A DNA stretch of 64,000 bases from an uncultured Candidatus Poseidoniales archaeon (GCA_902601345.1 CACKMK010000006.1:1-64000), one strand, 5' to 3'; shown: positions 7,186 to 15,240, counted from the first letter of the stretch. Notes: generated by a model from the letters alone, not told the origin. A program made the numbers and translations.

Positions 7186-7206
7186 GCACTTTTCTTCGAA
7201 AAGTGC
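7186..7206. repeat. Perfect 9-3-9 inverted repeat in the divergent intergenic region
   Basis: Arms GCACTTTTC and GAAAAGTGC around a TTC loop. It lies between the start of the minus-strand operon (7101) and the polymerase gene (7279), in a 177-bp AT-rich spacer that holds no gene. A dimeric operator or an RNA hairpin in the leader of the operon are both possible. Confidence 0.55.
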
Positions 7207-7218
7207 ATATTCTATATT

Positions 7219-7227
7219 GGCAAGTAT
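7219..7227 (-). promoter_or_regulatory. TTACTTGCC block motif, near copy 4
   Basis: ATACTTGCC read on the minus strand (one mismatch at the first base), preceded by a run of A and located between the hairpin at 7186-7206 and the polymerase start. It points towards the minus-strand operon that starts at 7101. Confidence 0.35.
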
Positions 7228-7278
7228 TTTTTTTGATTCTCAGGAAATTTCAAACGGCCTGTTGATGACAGGTAGGCA

Positions 7279-10200
7279 ATGCCCGGACGCACTGAGTTGA
7301 CCCCAAAACAGTCCGAGAAAGTGGGGAGTTACTTCTCCAGGAATTATATCCCCGGTGAGAAAATAATCATCCCTGATCGAAAAGGCGAAGACTGGATTGC
7401 ATGGATGAGGAGTAGGCTGAAAGAAATCCGATTCTATGACGAATACGGCATGAGAGTAGGAAATACACACGAAGTCCCTCCAAGGATTTTCCTTCGTGGG
7501 GATGCCACTAAGGGTGAATTAGAGAAGTACAAAATAGAGTCTGACAAACTCAGTGATGGGCACTACGAGTTCAAGGTCTGGCTCCAGCATAAGGTCGAAG
7601 ATGCGAGACATGGAAATGGGTCAATTCGCTTTCTAGCTAGCGAGAGGCCCGGTAATGAGTACGTTGAGTATGAGGAAGCCTTCAATAGGCTAACTGACCA
7701 TTTTGAGGACCTTTTCGAGAAAGGAATGGACTGGGAATGTGCTGATGGGAGGCATCTAGCTATTCTTCGGAAAATTATTGGAAGGAAAGAGCCAGATGTC
7801 GGAGCCAGAAGATACGATTCGAAGTGGCATCGTAAGAGGGGGACTTTCGAATACAAAACAGATGAATTCGCGGCGATGGGGGAGCATAGGAGAAGAAGTA
7901 GCCTGACCAGAAAGATATGCCAGGCCGTTGTTAGATCGCTAATCTCGAAATCAAAAACAAAGCTAATCGAAGAAAGTGCGGTTCTTCGCAAACGTGGAGA
8001 AGAAGAAAGAGAGGCTTTCTTTGAATGGTCAGCCGATAGGGGCGTAACCGTAACATCAAAGGAAGTTGAGGAGGAGATTAAGAGGAGGTTTACGAGAAAC
8101 GGACAATTCGGAGAACAATACGCAAAATCGTTTCAAAGGCGAGTTTTGCGAAGGAAACGGATGACCATTGCGGAGTATCAGAAGTCTACTGAGTTGGATT
8201 TGACTGTAAGGAGGTTGATTGAGGAAGGACATAGCCCAGACGATGAATGGAAAGAGGCTAGGATCTCAAGTGCAGCTATGGTCCTGGTACCTGACATATC
8301 GAGCAAGATTGAGAGGATAATCTCGGAATCAAGGGAGAAATTGAAGAAAATTGCCCTTGATTGTGGCCTTGATTTCGATAAAGAAGACTCTGAAATTTCT
8401 GAAATTGACTATTTCGAGGGTATGGAAGAGCACCTCGGAAGTAGTGAAGATTCTGTGAAAGATGCGATAAAAAAAATCGTCAATGAGGGTTTTGGCGGCA
8501 GTCAGGGAGGAGGAGTGACCAGCGAGGGAGCAGAGCAACGTGACCGACACAACTCTAGGAAGTTGGCTTACAATTTCCTGACTATATTGCAAAACAATGG
8601 CATGTTGTCGACGATGGAGATGGATCGGGAAGAGTACATCCAGTACTTCCTAGACGGTGACGAGGACAAACTCAGTCCTAGGGGGACAAAAAGATGGCCA
8701 AATATGTACATCTTTACGCCTGAATTGTTGAATTCAATAGGCCAAAAGGTGAGTCCTATTCACTTCCTCGAGGGTAGGGAGAATGCGATTTTCAGATACC
8801 TCAGAGGAGAAAGTTCCAGGTGGATGTATTGCCAACCAGAAAAGCACATTCTGGGAGAAAAAACGCGTAATGGGGGTTACTTGAAAGACGTTCAGGATGG
8901 AAGGTGTACTGAGAGGTACAAATTCAAAGAAGACTACGAGGGTTTCACTTCGAAGGTAATTGTGGATGGCAAAGAGGAAGTACAGCCTAATCGAAAGTGC
9001 GTACCGGACCCAGACATAGCCTCTTCGCTCAACTCTCTCCAAGAGGTCCAATGGGAGATAAATCTAGACCTGCTGGCTCGCTTCTTTGATGTCGAATTCG
9101 CAGATGGGAAGAAATTATCACGCCTGGAAGGTGAAAGGGTCGTCAAGCCTGGCTTACCAGGACACGAGTCTATCTGTGAGTACGGTCACCTCATTTACAA
9201 AATCAAACCAAAGGAGGAATTCGGTGGTTATTTCCCGGAGAAGACCGAGGATATGGAAGATGCTAATCGGTCTATGGACTGGGCCAGGAAGATTATCAAT
9301 CACAACGCAAATGTGTTTTGGCACGCATGGTACTGCGATTTCCGAGGAAGGATGTACCCCCGTTGCAATAACCTCAGTCCCACAGGCTCGGACCTAAACA
9401 AGGCTCTAATCAGATTCAAGCATTGGAAGAAGTTGGGCGAGAGTCCAGATGACGAATCAGGTTTCAGGTGGATGAAAATACATGTACACAACCTAATGGA
9501 AGGCGTCTCTGGAAAATGGGGTGATGACAAAGCAAAGAAGGGAATGAAATTCGATGAGAGGGAGGCATGGGTCACAAGAAATGAAAAACACATCAGGGAA
9601 ATGGCAAGGAGTCCGATCGACTTTGCCGAAGCCTTGGGACTCACTAAACACAAGTTTGGGAAGAGGGAAGATCTCCAGAGGCTCGCTGCAATCATAGAAT
9701 TTGACAGAGTCAAGAGCTGCTTCGAAGAACAAGTCGAACAAGGGGGAGTAGGGGATTGGAGCAAGATCACCAGTGGCCTACAGATACACCTAGATGCATC
9801 ATGTAATGGTTATCAGCACATATCAACTATTTTCCAGAATGAAAAACTCGCAAAGAAAGTAAACGTCCTCCCAAGTGATGATGGTCCCCAGGACCTATAC
9901 ACAGAAGTCGCACATATTGCAAGGACGGCTCTTGGCAAGGACGGTGTTAGGCTCTCTGGGGAAATTGAGAGTTTCCTGAACGAAAACCTGGACCCAAGTC
10001 TTTCGAAGATTGCTTTCGAACGGATTTTCGACAGGAAGCTAGCGAAAAATCCGACGATGACCAGAGCATATGGCTCGACTAGATTCACAAAAAGTATGTC
10101 AGGAAGGAGCGGCAAAGGCCAATCATTTCGTTCTGAGCCTCAGATGAGAGAGTGGACCCCCGCACAATTGAAGAGAATCAATAGACTAAGAAAACTCCAC

Positions 10201-11568
10201 AAGACCTTCCTGAAAGCGAGAGAGGAATTCAAAGATAATCCAGAATTAGGGAGGAAGCATTACCAGAAGCATGCTTTGGTTTACAAGAAAAAACCCGAAT
10301 TAATAGAAATACTAGAGGATAACGGATATCGGAGCCCAAGGAACAAACCACAGGATGGGAGGGTTCTGAGGAAGGCATCGAAGAGACATGAATTAATTGA
10401 TTTGATAGATGGCGATGAAACAATCACCGAGAGTACCATCGCACATCGTTGGAACAATAAAAAAGGCTCAGACAATAAAGAGGTGATAAGTAAGGCTGAA
10501 TCATGGATGAGGCTACTGGAAGATGAGGAGCATTACCATTTATGGGCGAGAGGGTCTGGACTCTTTTGGGCAATCCTCGAACATCCTGAGCTCAAGAAGC
10601 AATTCTGGTACGATAGAGAGAATGAGGGGCAATGCGGTCCTCTTTGGAAAAGACAACCCGATTTGACGAAAATGACGGTTAAGTGCTACAAGGAAGCAAT
10701 AGAACATGTCTGTGGTAGTGTCTATGGTGAATTCGAGAGTGTGATGAAAGGCGCAGTAGAGAAAAGTAAAGGCAAGTATCCCGGAGTTAGGTGGAAATCC
10801 TCCAGTAGGAAAAAAGGAGAGAGTGGGTTTGAGGTGTCCAACTACTACATGAAACACAAAGAGGGAGGGGGCAAGGGAGGATGGCCCACCAAGGTAGACT
10901 CTTGTTATTCTGGACTTGTCGGACTACCACCATGGTACACTGAGTCAAACATAAAATATGGATGGACCGAAGATCCGAAGACTAGGAAGAGATATGAAGA
11001 GAAGCTTGATAGATTCATCTCTGAATTAGGAGCACCGGTACCAAGAAAAATAAGTGGATGGAATAGTAGAGGGGACCGAGGCATCAATGAGGTCCTCTCA
11101 TGGATGCTGCGTCCCGATGCAGGTGATGACTCGAAACTCCTCGCAGAACAGATACTGCAACTTCGCGACCTCGTTAGCATTAGAATAGAAACCTTCTCTC
11201 AAAAAGAAGAAGAAAGAATCGATCTGGACAAGATGAGTAGTAGCATTTGTCCTAACTTCATCCACTCTTTGGATGCATGCCATATGAGGACCGTGATCAA
11301 TAGAATGAGTCAGGAAATTGAAGATTTAAGCTTCTGGGCTGTACATGATTCTTTTGGGACACATGCCGTTTCAATAGGAAAGATGCAGAAGATGATAATC
11401 GAATCGTTCTGGAAAATGCACGAAGGAAGGGATATCAATTGGTGGCTAGCAAATTTGGAAGGTCCGGAAGGAAGTTTGGAATTCAATAAGTTGAAAATAG
11501 AACAAACAAGCAAGCATAGATTCATCAGAACGGGGGAATCTGGGGAATCTGAATACTTGGTCAGTTAA
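7279..11568 (+). CDS. T7/mitochondrial-type single-subunit DNA-directed RNA polymerase
   Basis: 1,429 residues against 883 in T7. Recognisable elements in order: DFRGRMY at 687-693 (T7 DWRGRVY at 421); motif A LDASCNGYQH with Asp839 (T7 Asp537); motif B KNPTMTRAYGS with Arg919, Lys923, Met927 and Tyr931 in exact register with T7 Arg627, Lys631, Met635 and Tyr639; PNFIHSLDACH with His1329 (T7 His784); motif C WAVHDSFGTHA with His1356-Asp1357 (T7 His811-Asp812). Both metal-binding aspartates are present, so the enzyme should be active. The N-terminal part before the core is about 270 residues longer than in T7, and about 250 extra residues sit between motifs B and C. DNA polymerase I is ruled out by the HDSFG and PNF-HS-D motifs. 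The gene is more AT-rich than its neighbours and lies alone on the plus strand, divergent from the Ubl operon, consistent with transfer. It could transcribe the block's own genes. Confidence 0.97.
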   Translation: MPGRTELTPKQSEKVGSYFSRNYIPGEKIIIPDRKGEDWIAWMRSRLKEIRFYDEYGMRVGNTHEVPPRIFLRGDATKGELEKYKIESDKLSDGHYEFKVWLQHKVEDARHGNGSIRFLASERPGNEYVEYEEAFNRLTDHFEDLFEKGMDWECADGRHLAILRKIIGRKEPDVGARRYDSKWHRKRGTFEYKTDEFAAMGEHRRRSSLTRKICQAVVRSLISKSKTKLIEESAVLRKRGEEEREAFFEWSADRGVTVTSKEVEEEIKRRFTRNGQFGEQYAKSFQRRVLRRKRMTIAEYQKSTELDLTVRRLIEEGHSPDDEWKEARISSAAMVLVPDISSKIERIISESREKLKKIALDCGLDFDKEDSEISEIDYFEGMEEHLGSSEDSVKDAIKKIVNEGFGGSQGGGVTSEGAEQRDRHNSRKLAYNFLTILQNNGMLSTMEMDREEYIQYFLDGDEDKLSPRGTKRWPNMYIFTPELLNSIGQKVSPIHFLEGRENAIFRYLRGESSRWMYCQPEKHILGEKTRNGGYLKDVQDGRCTERYKFKEDYEGFTSKVIVDGKEEVQPNRKCVPDPDIASSLNSLQEVQWEINLDLLARFFDVEFADGKKLSRLEGERVVKPGLPGHESICEYGHLIYKIKPKEEFGGYFPEKTEDMEDANRSMDWARKIINHNANVFWHAWYCDFRGRMYPRCNNLSPTGSDLNKALIRFKHWKKLGESPDDESGFRWMKIHVHNLMEGVSGKWGDDKAKKGMKFDEREAWVTRNEKHIREMARSPIDFAEALGLTKHKFGKREDLQRLAAIIEFDRVKSCFEEQVEQGGVGDWSKITSGLQIHLDASCNGYQHISTIFQNEKLAKKVNVLPSDDGPQDLYTEVAHIARTALGKDGVRLSGEIESFLNENLDPSLSKIAFERIFDRKLAKNPTMTRAYGSTRFTKSMSGRSGKGQSFRSEPQMREWTPAQLKRINRLRKLHKTFLKAREEFKDNPELGRKHYQKHALVYKKKPELIEILEDNGYRSPRNKPQDGRVLRKASKRHELIDLIDGDETITESTIAHRWNNKKGSDNKEVISKAESWMRLLEDEEHYHLWARGSGLFWAILEHPELKKQFWYDRENEGQCGPLWKRQPDLTKMTVKCYKEAIEHVCGSVYGEFESVMKGAVEKSKGKYPGVRWKSSSRKKGESGFEVSNYYMKHKEGGGKGGWPTKVDSCYSGLVGLPPWYTESNIKYGWTEDPKTRKRYEEKLDRFISELGAPVPRKISGWNSRGDRGINEVLSWMLRPDAGDDSKLLAEQILQLRDLVSIRIETFSQKEEERIDLDKMSSSICPNFIHSLDACHMRTVINRMSQEIEDLSFWAVHDSFGTHAVSIGKMQKMIIESFWKMHEGRDINWWLANLEGPEGSLEFNKLKIEQTSKHRFIRTGESGESEYLVS

Positions 11569-11574
11569 CTCAGA

Positions 11575-11583
11575 TTACTTGCC
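11575..11583 (+). promoter_or_regulatory. TTACTTGCC block motif, copy 5
   Basis: Exact copy on the plus strand, 7 nt (GAGTGTA) before ATG 11591 of the first small membrane peptide and directly after the polymerase stop codon. Confidence 0.5.
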
Positions 11584-11590
11584 GAGTGTA

Positions 11591-11713
11591 ATGTTTGTAA
11601 GAACAATAATCGGAATGACCGTGGGTGGCATCGTGGGTGGGCCCCTAGGAGCGGTCGCTGGAGCAGTAATAGCGAACGATACGGCTGGAGGGGAGTTCCA
11701 GCATGACGAGTGA
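11591..11713 (+). CDS. 40-residue glycine-zipper membrane peptide
   Basis: Starts MFVRTIIGMTVGGIVGG and continues through an AVAGAVIAND stretch: one hydrophobic helix with G-x3-G spacing, then an acidic tail ending HDE. Glycine-zipper single-span peptides can oligomerise in membranes, as seen in some toxins, holins and phage proteins, but no function can be assigned. It is preceded by TTACTTGCC at a 7-nt spacer and followed after 9 nt by a second 40-residue peptide of similar layout. GTG-AGA-AG around its stop holds the Shine-Dalgarno-like GAGGTGAG for the next gene. Confidence 0.55.
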   Translation: MFVRTIIGMTVGGIVGGPLGAVAGAVIANDTAGGEFQHDE

Positions 11714-11722
11714 GGTGAGAAG

Positions 11723-11845
11723 ATGGGTCTACTGAGGAGCTTAGCATGGATAACAGCGGCAGCAGCCACTGGCGGTCTGGCCCTGGCCCTACTGCCGAGC
11801 GACATGGACGGGATAGACGGTTACGACGGTGGGTCAGACGAGTAG
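11723..11845 (+). CDS. Second 40-residue small membrane peptide
   Basis: MGLLRSLAWITAAAATGGLALALLP gives one membrane helix, followed by an acidic Gly/Asp tail (DGIDGYDGGSDE). Size, topology and the acidic -DE end mirror the preceding peptide, so the two may be partners. A GAGGTGAG sequence 9-10 nt upstream is a good ribosome-binding site. It ends 8 nt before the stop of the convergent NERD gene. Confidence 0.55.
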   Translation: MGLLRSLAWITAAAATGGLALALLPSDMDGIDGYDGGSDE

Positions 11846-11852
11846 GAGCGTC

Positions 11853-13136
11853 CTACTGATCTTCAACGATAGTTAGGTCGATTTTCTTTCTCCCCTTTAT
11901 ACTGTCGATTCTGACCCGGATTTGCTTTCCCACCGCGTAGAAGAATTTGATCATCTCAGGACTGGTATCCAGTTCCCTTGTTGAGGCGATCCCGTTTACC
12001 TGATTCGATACAAGCTCTACCAGAATACCAGTGACCATATCCGAGTCCTTGGGAAAATGGGCGAGGACCGTCCCTGTCACTAATTGGCCTTTCTTGAATC
12101 TAGAAAGGGGACTCTCGCCCCTGGATTCGCCGGACGGGACCTTTGCGCCAGACAGTGCTCTTGACCAATCAACCGGACTATTGTATCCGAACTCTACTCT
12201 AGATAGGTTCTCCAAAGGGATCGATGTAGGTTTATTGTTTCCTGCCTTGTAAAATCCAATCTCGTGACCTTCTTCGTAGGTGGTGGAATCATAAGACCCG
12301 TCACGTTTGTTTTTAATTACGCTAATCTTTGGGCCACGAATCAGAGTCATGAGCCTCCCACCAATTACCTCAATGTCTACTGACTCAACATCGAATCTAT
12401 CCCACTCTTGTGGTATTCTCGAGAAATCTCCGACCTCCTTGCCACCTCCGTCGAAGTGTATAGAGTCCCATGTTCCGAAGGATTTTAGCATTTGGACCAT
12501 CCTCTCAATGTGATTGTTCTCTGCGGGTTCCAGCCCCTCTAGAAGGGAGTCTATTGCCTTGTGCAATTCCTTTCCAGATCTATTTGGTTTCCCATGGAGA
12601 CTGCAAACAGAGGTCATGCTGTTTATTTTCTGATTGGGCTCTCCTCCTTTATTGGCTAGGACGACCAAGGGAAATACCTCTCCCGCGAAGTCGGAGAATC
12701 GAGAAGCTGCCATGCGCTTCAGGACCTCGCACTTCCCCCTTATGAGAGATAAGACTGGTTTTGGATTTCTTTGGGCCTGGTAAATGTCCGTCTCCCCGTT
12801 TTCGTCCTCATACGTTTCGATTTTACCTTTCCAGTTCTTTACCTCGATTAGCACTATCGCACTTTTTGTTACCAGAACAACGTCCACCTCCTTCTTTCCC
12901 CTCTTTGTGCTAGGATCTGGGATTCTGATGTTTTCGAGTGTTGAGTACTCTAGGGAGTGGGATTTTACCGCCTGGAAGATTCGTTCCTCTGCGTCCCAAG
13001 AAGTCCGCTGTAGCCTAGTCATTGGAGTGCGCCTCTTCTCCGTAGTCCTATCGAACCACTGTAGTCTCCTTCTGGCCTCTTTGAATGGTTTCAGTAATAC
13101 CATCCCATCACGAATTGCCGATGTGTTCTGGGACAT
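11853..13136 (-). CDS. NERD (nuclease-related) domain protein with C-terminal S1-like domain
   Basis: 427 residues. After a basic leader (1-45), residues about 45-160 carry the NERD fold: EVDVVLVTKSAIVLIEVKNWKG contains the D...E-x-K pattern of the PD-(D/E)XK nuclease superfamily. The C-terminal about 75 residues (KGQLVTGTVLAHFPK...VGKQIRVRIDSIKGRKKIDLTI) resemble an S1/OB RNA-binding domain. NERD proteins are presumed nucleases tied to DNA processing or defence; the S1 end suggests an RNA or nucleoprotein substrate. It converges on the two small membrane peptides and follows the hypothetical gene at 13758 by 10 nt. Domain calls are from motif appearance only. Confidence 0.75.
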   Translation of the reverse strand: MSQNTSAIRDGMVLLKPFKEARRRLQWFDRTTEKRRTPMTRLQRTSWDAEERIFQAVKSHSLEYSTLENIRIPDPSTKRGKKEVDVVLVTKSAIVLIEVKNWKGKIETYEDENGETDIYQAQRNPKPVLSLIRGKCEVLKRMAASRFSDFAGEVFPLVVLANKGGEPNQKINSMTSVCSLHGKPNRSGKELHKAIDSLLEGLEPAENNHIERMVQMLKSFGTWDSIHFDGGGKEVGDFSRIPQEWDRFDVESVDIEVIGGRLMTLIRGPKISVIKNKRDGSYDSTTYEEGHEIGFYKAGNNKPTSIPLENLSRVEFGYNSPVDWSRALSGAKVPSGESRGESPLSRFKKGQLVTGTVLAHFPKDSDMVTGILVELVSNQVNGIASTRELDTSPEMIKFFYAVGKQIRVRIDSIKGRKKIDLTIVEDQ

Positions 13137-13146
13137 TTGAACTATT

Positions 13147-13758
13147 CTAGCGCCTCCTGTCGAGAAATCCGGAGGGTTTGTTGCTTGGTCCTGGCAGGGG
13201 TATCTGCTCCTTCTGGGGGGCGAATGTTTCCGGAATGGAATCGCTCTCTTGGATTGTAATCCAGTGGTCTAGCTTCATCTGTCTTGCGTGTTGAGATTTG
13301 AAGACTTCATTATCCATGGCCCAGAACACAACGGACTCCTGTAGCGGGGCGGCTCTGATGAAAATCCTCCCCGGCATCTCCCTCGTCGGCGATGAGCAAG
13401 TAAGTATCTGAATTACCTCGACTGAGGATCCGGACGACGACGTGTAAAGGGTCCTTGGTGACCTCCAGGGTACGTCTGGAAAGATCGTTGCTGTCGACCA
13501 GAACTCCTTCCACTCCGGCAGAGACCTATCGATAGTAGACAACTCTACGGCAAACCCAGTTTCAAGTGCCTGCTCCTCCAGATTTGCCTCCCTGACCAAC
13601 TCTACCAAACCAGATGACAGACTAGTTGCATCCTGTTCTGGGTCCGAGAGTTCTCGTTTATGTCTCCCGAATCTGAATTGGGCGTCCTCCAGATCGGATG
13701 AAAAATCATCCGATCCAATCCTCAGTATTGTCAATGTCCACTTTTCTCTATTTTCCAT
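13147..13758 (-). CDS. Hypothetical protein co-transcribed with the NERD gene
   Basis: 203 residues from ATG 13758 (a TTG three codons earlier is also open). Acidic N-terminal half, then an alpha/beta segment (SSVEVIQILTCSSPTREMPGRIFIRAAPLQESVVFWAMDNE) and a Pro-rich basic tail. No family is recognised. Only 10 nt separate it from the NERD gene, so they form one operon. A TTACTTGCC motif lies upstream at 13810-13818. Confidence 0.55.
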   Translation of the reverse strand: MENREKWTLTILRIGSDDFSSDLEDAQFRFGRHKRELSDPEQDATSLSSGLVELVREANLEEQALETGFAVELSTIDRSLPEWKEFWSTATIFPDVPWRSPRTLYTSSSGSSVEVIQILTCSSPTREMPGRIFIRAAPLQESVVFWAMDNEVFKSQHARQMKLDHWITIQESDSIPETFAPQKEQIPLPGPSNKPSGFLDRRR

Positions 13759-13809
13759 TCTTCTCAAATTAAATCACCTTCTGGTGGCGAGTTGCCCGCA
13801 CACCAAACT

Positions 13810-13818
13810 GGCAAGTAA
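13810..13818 (-). promoter_or_regulatory. TTACTTGCC block motif, copy 6
   Basis: Exact copy read on the minus strand, about 50 nt upstream of ATG 13758 and followed by AGTTTGGTGTG. It is the rightmost copy and probably marks the right limit of the accessory block. Confidence 0.45.
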
Positions 13819-13853
13819 ATTTCAGACTACAAAAAGCCCCGATAATTGGATAG

Positions 13854-14066
13854 TCATTCGTCGGTCGAGTAGCATTCCAAGCAGATTAGGTAATGTCCTG
13901 GCATCTGCTTGTACTCCATGCCGCACCAGATTTGGCCGTCCTTGTCTGCCAACTGGAAATGATCCTTAGAATATTGGATGACTGCTCCGCACCCTCCGCT
14001 AATCTTGCTTACGCGGGCCAGGCTACTCTGGGAGAGTTTCACCTGGTTGCCAGACACGTTGTCCAA
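13854..14066 (-). CDS. Possible small protein with C-terminal CLEC motif
   Basis: A 70-residue reading frame with a TTG start, containing Cys26, Cys48 and a CLECYSTDE end, which could bind a metal. It lies 31 nt after the regulator gene that ends at 14098, in the same direction. The non-ATG start and lack of a recognised family leave real doubt; it may be a remnant. Confidence 0.33.
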   Translation of the reverse strand: MDNVSGNQVKLSQSSLARVSKISGGCGAVIQYSKDHFQLADKDGQIWCGMEYKQMPGHYLICLECYSTDE

Positions 14067-14097
14067 ACTAATGAGTTTGCATTTGGGGTTTTCTGTG

Positions 14098-15240
14098 TCA
14101 GTCTCTGGCTATGCAGTCATCCAACCTTGCAGCAACTGTCCTGATTCTGCGAAGCGTTCTCTCTGTGTTCCTCATCACCCTATTGGAGACCGAAGCGCCG
14201 TCAGCCCCTGACATTCGAAATCCGTATGGCATCCTTCCTCCGAGCAGGTTTAGGAGAATTCGCTGCTCCTCCAGAGGGACTTGGGAGAGTATCTCCCTAA
14301 CTCCCTCTATGTCTAGAGAGGCTTTGCTAGCACCGCCAATCAAGGCCTTCGAAACCGATTCTTCCAGCCTACCCAGACCTCCTCGGGAGATGAGCCATTC
14401 CTCCCCCCTTGCATCGAACTGCCTGACAAGGCCCGCGAAGATATCCTGCGGGATCCTATCTACCATCGGAGCTCGTTCGACAAGTCCAGCAGACCTCATC
14501 CTGTCAATGGCGGTACTGATCCTCCCCCTACTCTCGGATAGTCTCTCGGACAGGGCCATCAAGGTAACTGGATGATGGCTGCTACAAAGTTCGACCAGGA
14601 GATTCCTGGTTAGAGCCCTCCCGGCTCTCCGTCCCTCCCCCGCGAGCCCCAAATCGTGGACCAGTTCCATGGATGGATCAGCATCTTCGGGCCTCGGTCC
14701 GGGCTCGGAGATCCTGATCGAGAAAGAGTCCGGACTTTCCTCAGCCTCGACATTCATTCTTGTCTCGGATCGCTCGACCATCTGGGCCAGTTCGGAAAGT
14801 CTCAGATCTAGTATAGATATGGCTTGAGCCTCGACAATGCTGGTAGCGGCTGACATCGAGCCTCCTCGAAGTACGTGCCTGTGCCATTTCCCATCCAGTT
14901 GCGATGCGACGAGTCCGCAATCTCGTAGCTTGACCATCTGATGGTGGATTCCCGTGTTTGACAGGCCCGTGTGATTGCCTATCTGCTTGGAGTCCCAACC
15001 CCTTAGGGGGTCGGTAAGAATTGCATCGTTGAATATTCTATGTAGAGCGCCTTCCTGTCCATCCCCTCCAGATTGATCGGGTCTCCTTCTGACCAAGCAC
15101 ATGGATTCCAAAATCCAATCCAGGAGGACTGCGGCGTCCTTGCTTCCAGTTGGCATGGGACGATTGGCCAGCCTGAGTGAGAACACATCGTCAGCGCGGA
15201 TTCCGAGGCTCAAGAGCCTTGGCTCTGATGAGGGGGTCAA
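14098..15240 (-). CDS. Winged-helix transcription regulator, two HTH regions
   Basis: About 380 residues, start TTG 15240 directly abutting the stop of the upstream regulator (TGA-TTG); ATG 15156 is an alternative. Residues about 70-120 (DSKQIGNHTGLSNTGIHHQMVKLRDCGLVASQLDGKWHRHVL) form a winged helix of the ArsR/MarR type. A second helix-turn-helix is seen near 220-260 (HPVTLMALSERLSESRGRISTAIDRMRSAGLVERAP). It has no membrane segment. Such two-HTH proteins are common archaeal regulators with unknown targets. Tight linkage to the membrane-anchored regulator at 15891-15241 suggests joint action. Confidence 0.75.
   Translation of the reverse strand: MTPSSEPRLLSLGIRADDVFSLRLANRPMPTGSKDAAVLLDWILESMCLVRRRPDQSGGDGQEGALHRIFNDAILTDPLRGWDSKQIGNHTGLSNTGIHHQMVKLRDCGLVASQLDGKWHRHVLRGGSMSAATSIVEAQAISILDLRLSELAQMVERSETRMNVEAEESPDSFSIRISEPGPRPEDADPSMELVHDLGLAGEGRRAGRALTRNLLVELCSSHHPVTLMALSERLSESRGRISTAIDRMRSAGLVERAPMVDRIPQDIFAGLVRQFDARGEEWLISRGGLGRLEESVSKALIGGASKASLDIEGVREILSQVPLEEQRILLNLLGGRMPYGFRMSGADGASVSNRVMRNTERTLRRIRTVAARLDDCIARD

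Noticed and set aside
4315..13818. TTACTTGCC as a ribosome-binding site
   Set aside because: It does not pair with the archaeal 16S 3' end (which wants GGAGGTGA), and it also occurs in orientations with no gene following.
1..13900. Left block as an integrated prophage
   Set aside because: No integrase, terminase, capsid, portal, tail or DNA polymerase gene and no flanking tRNA or direct repeat was seen; the phage-type polymerase alone is not enough.
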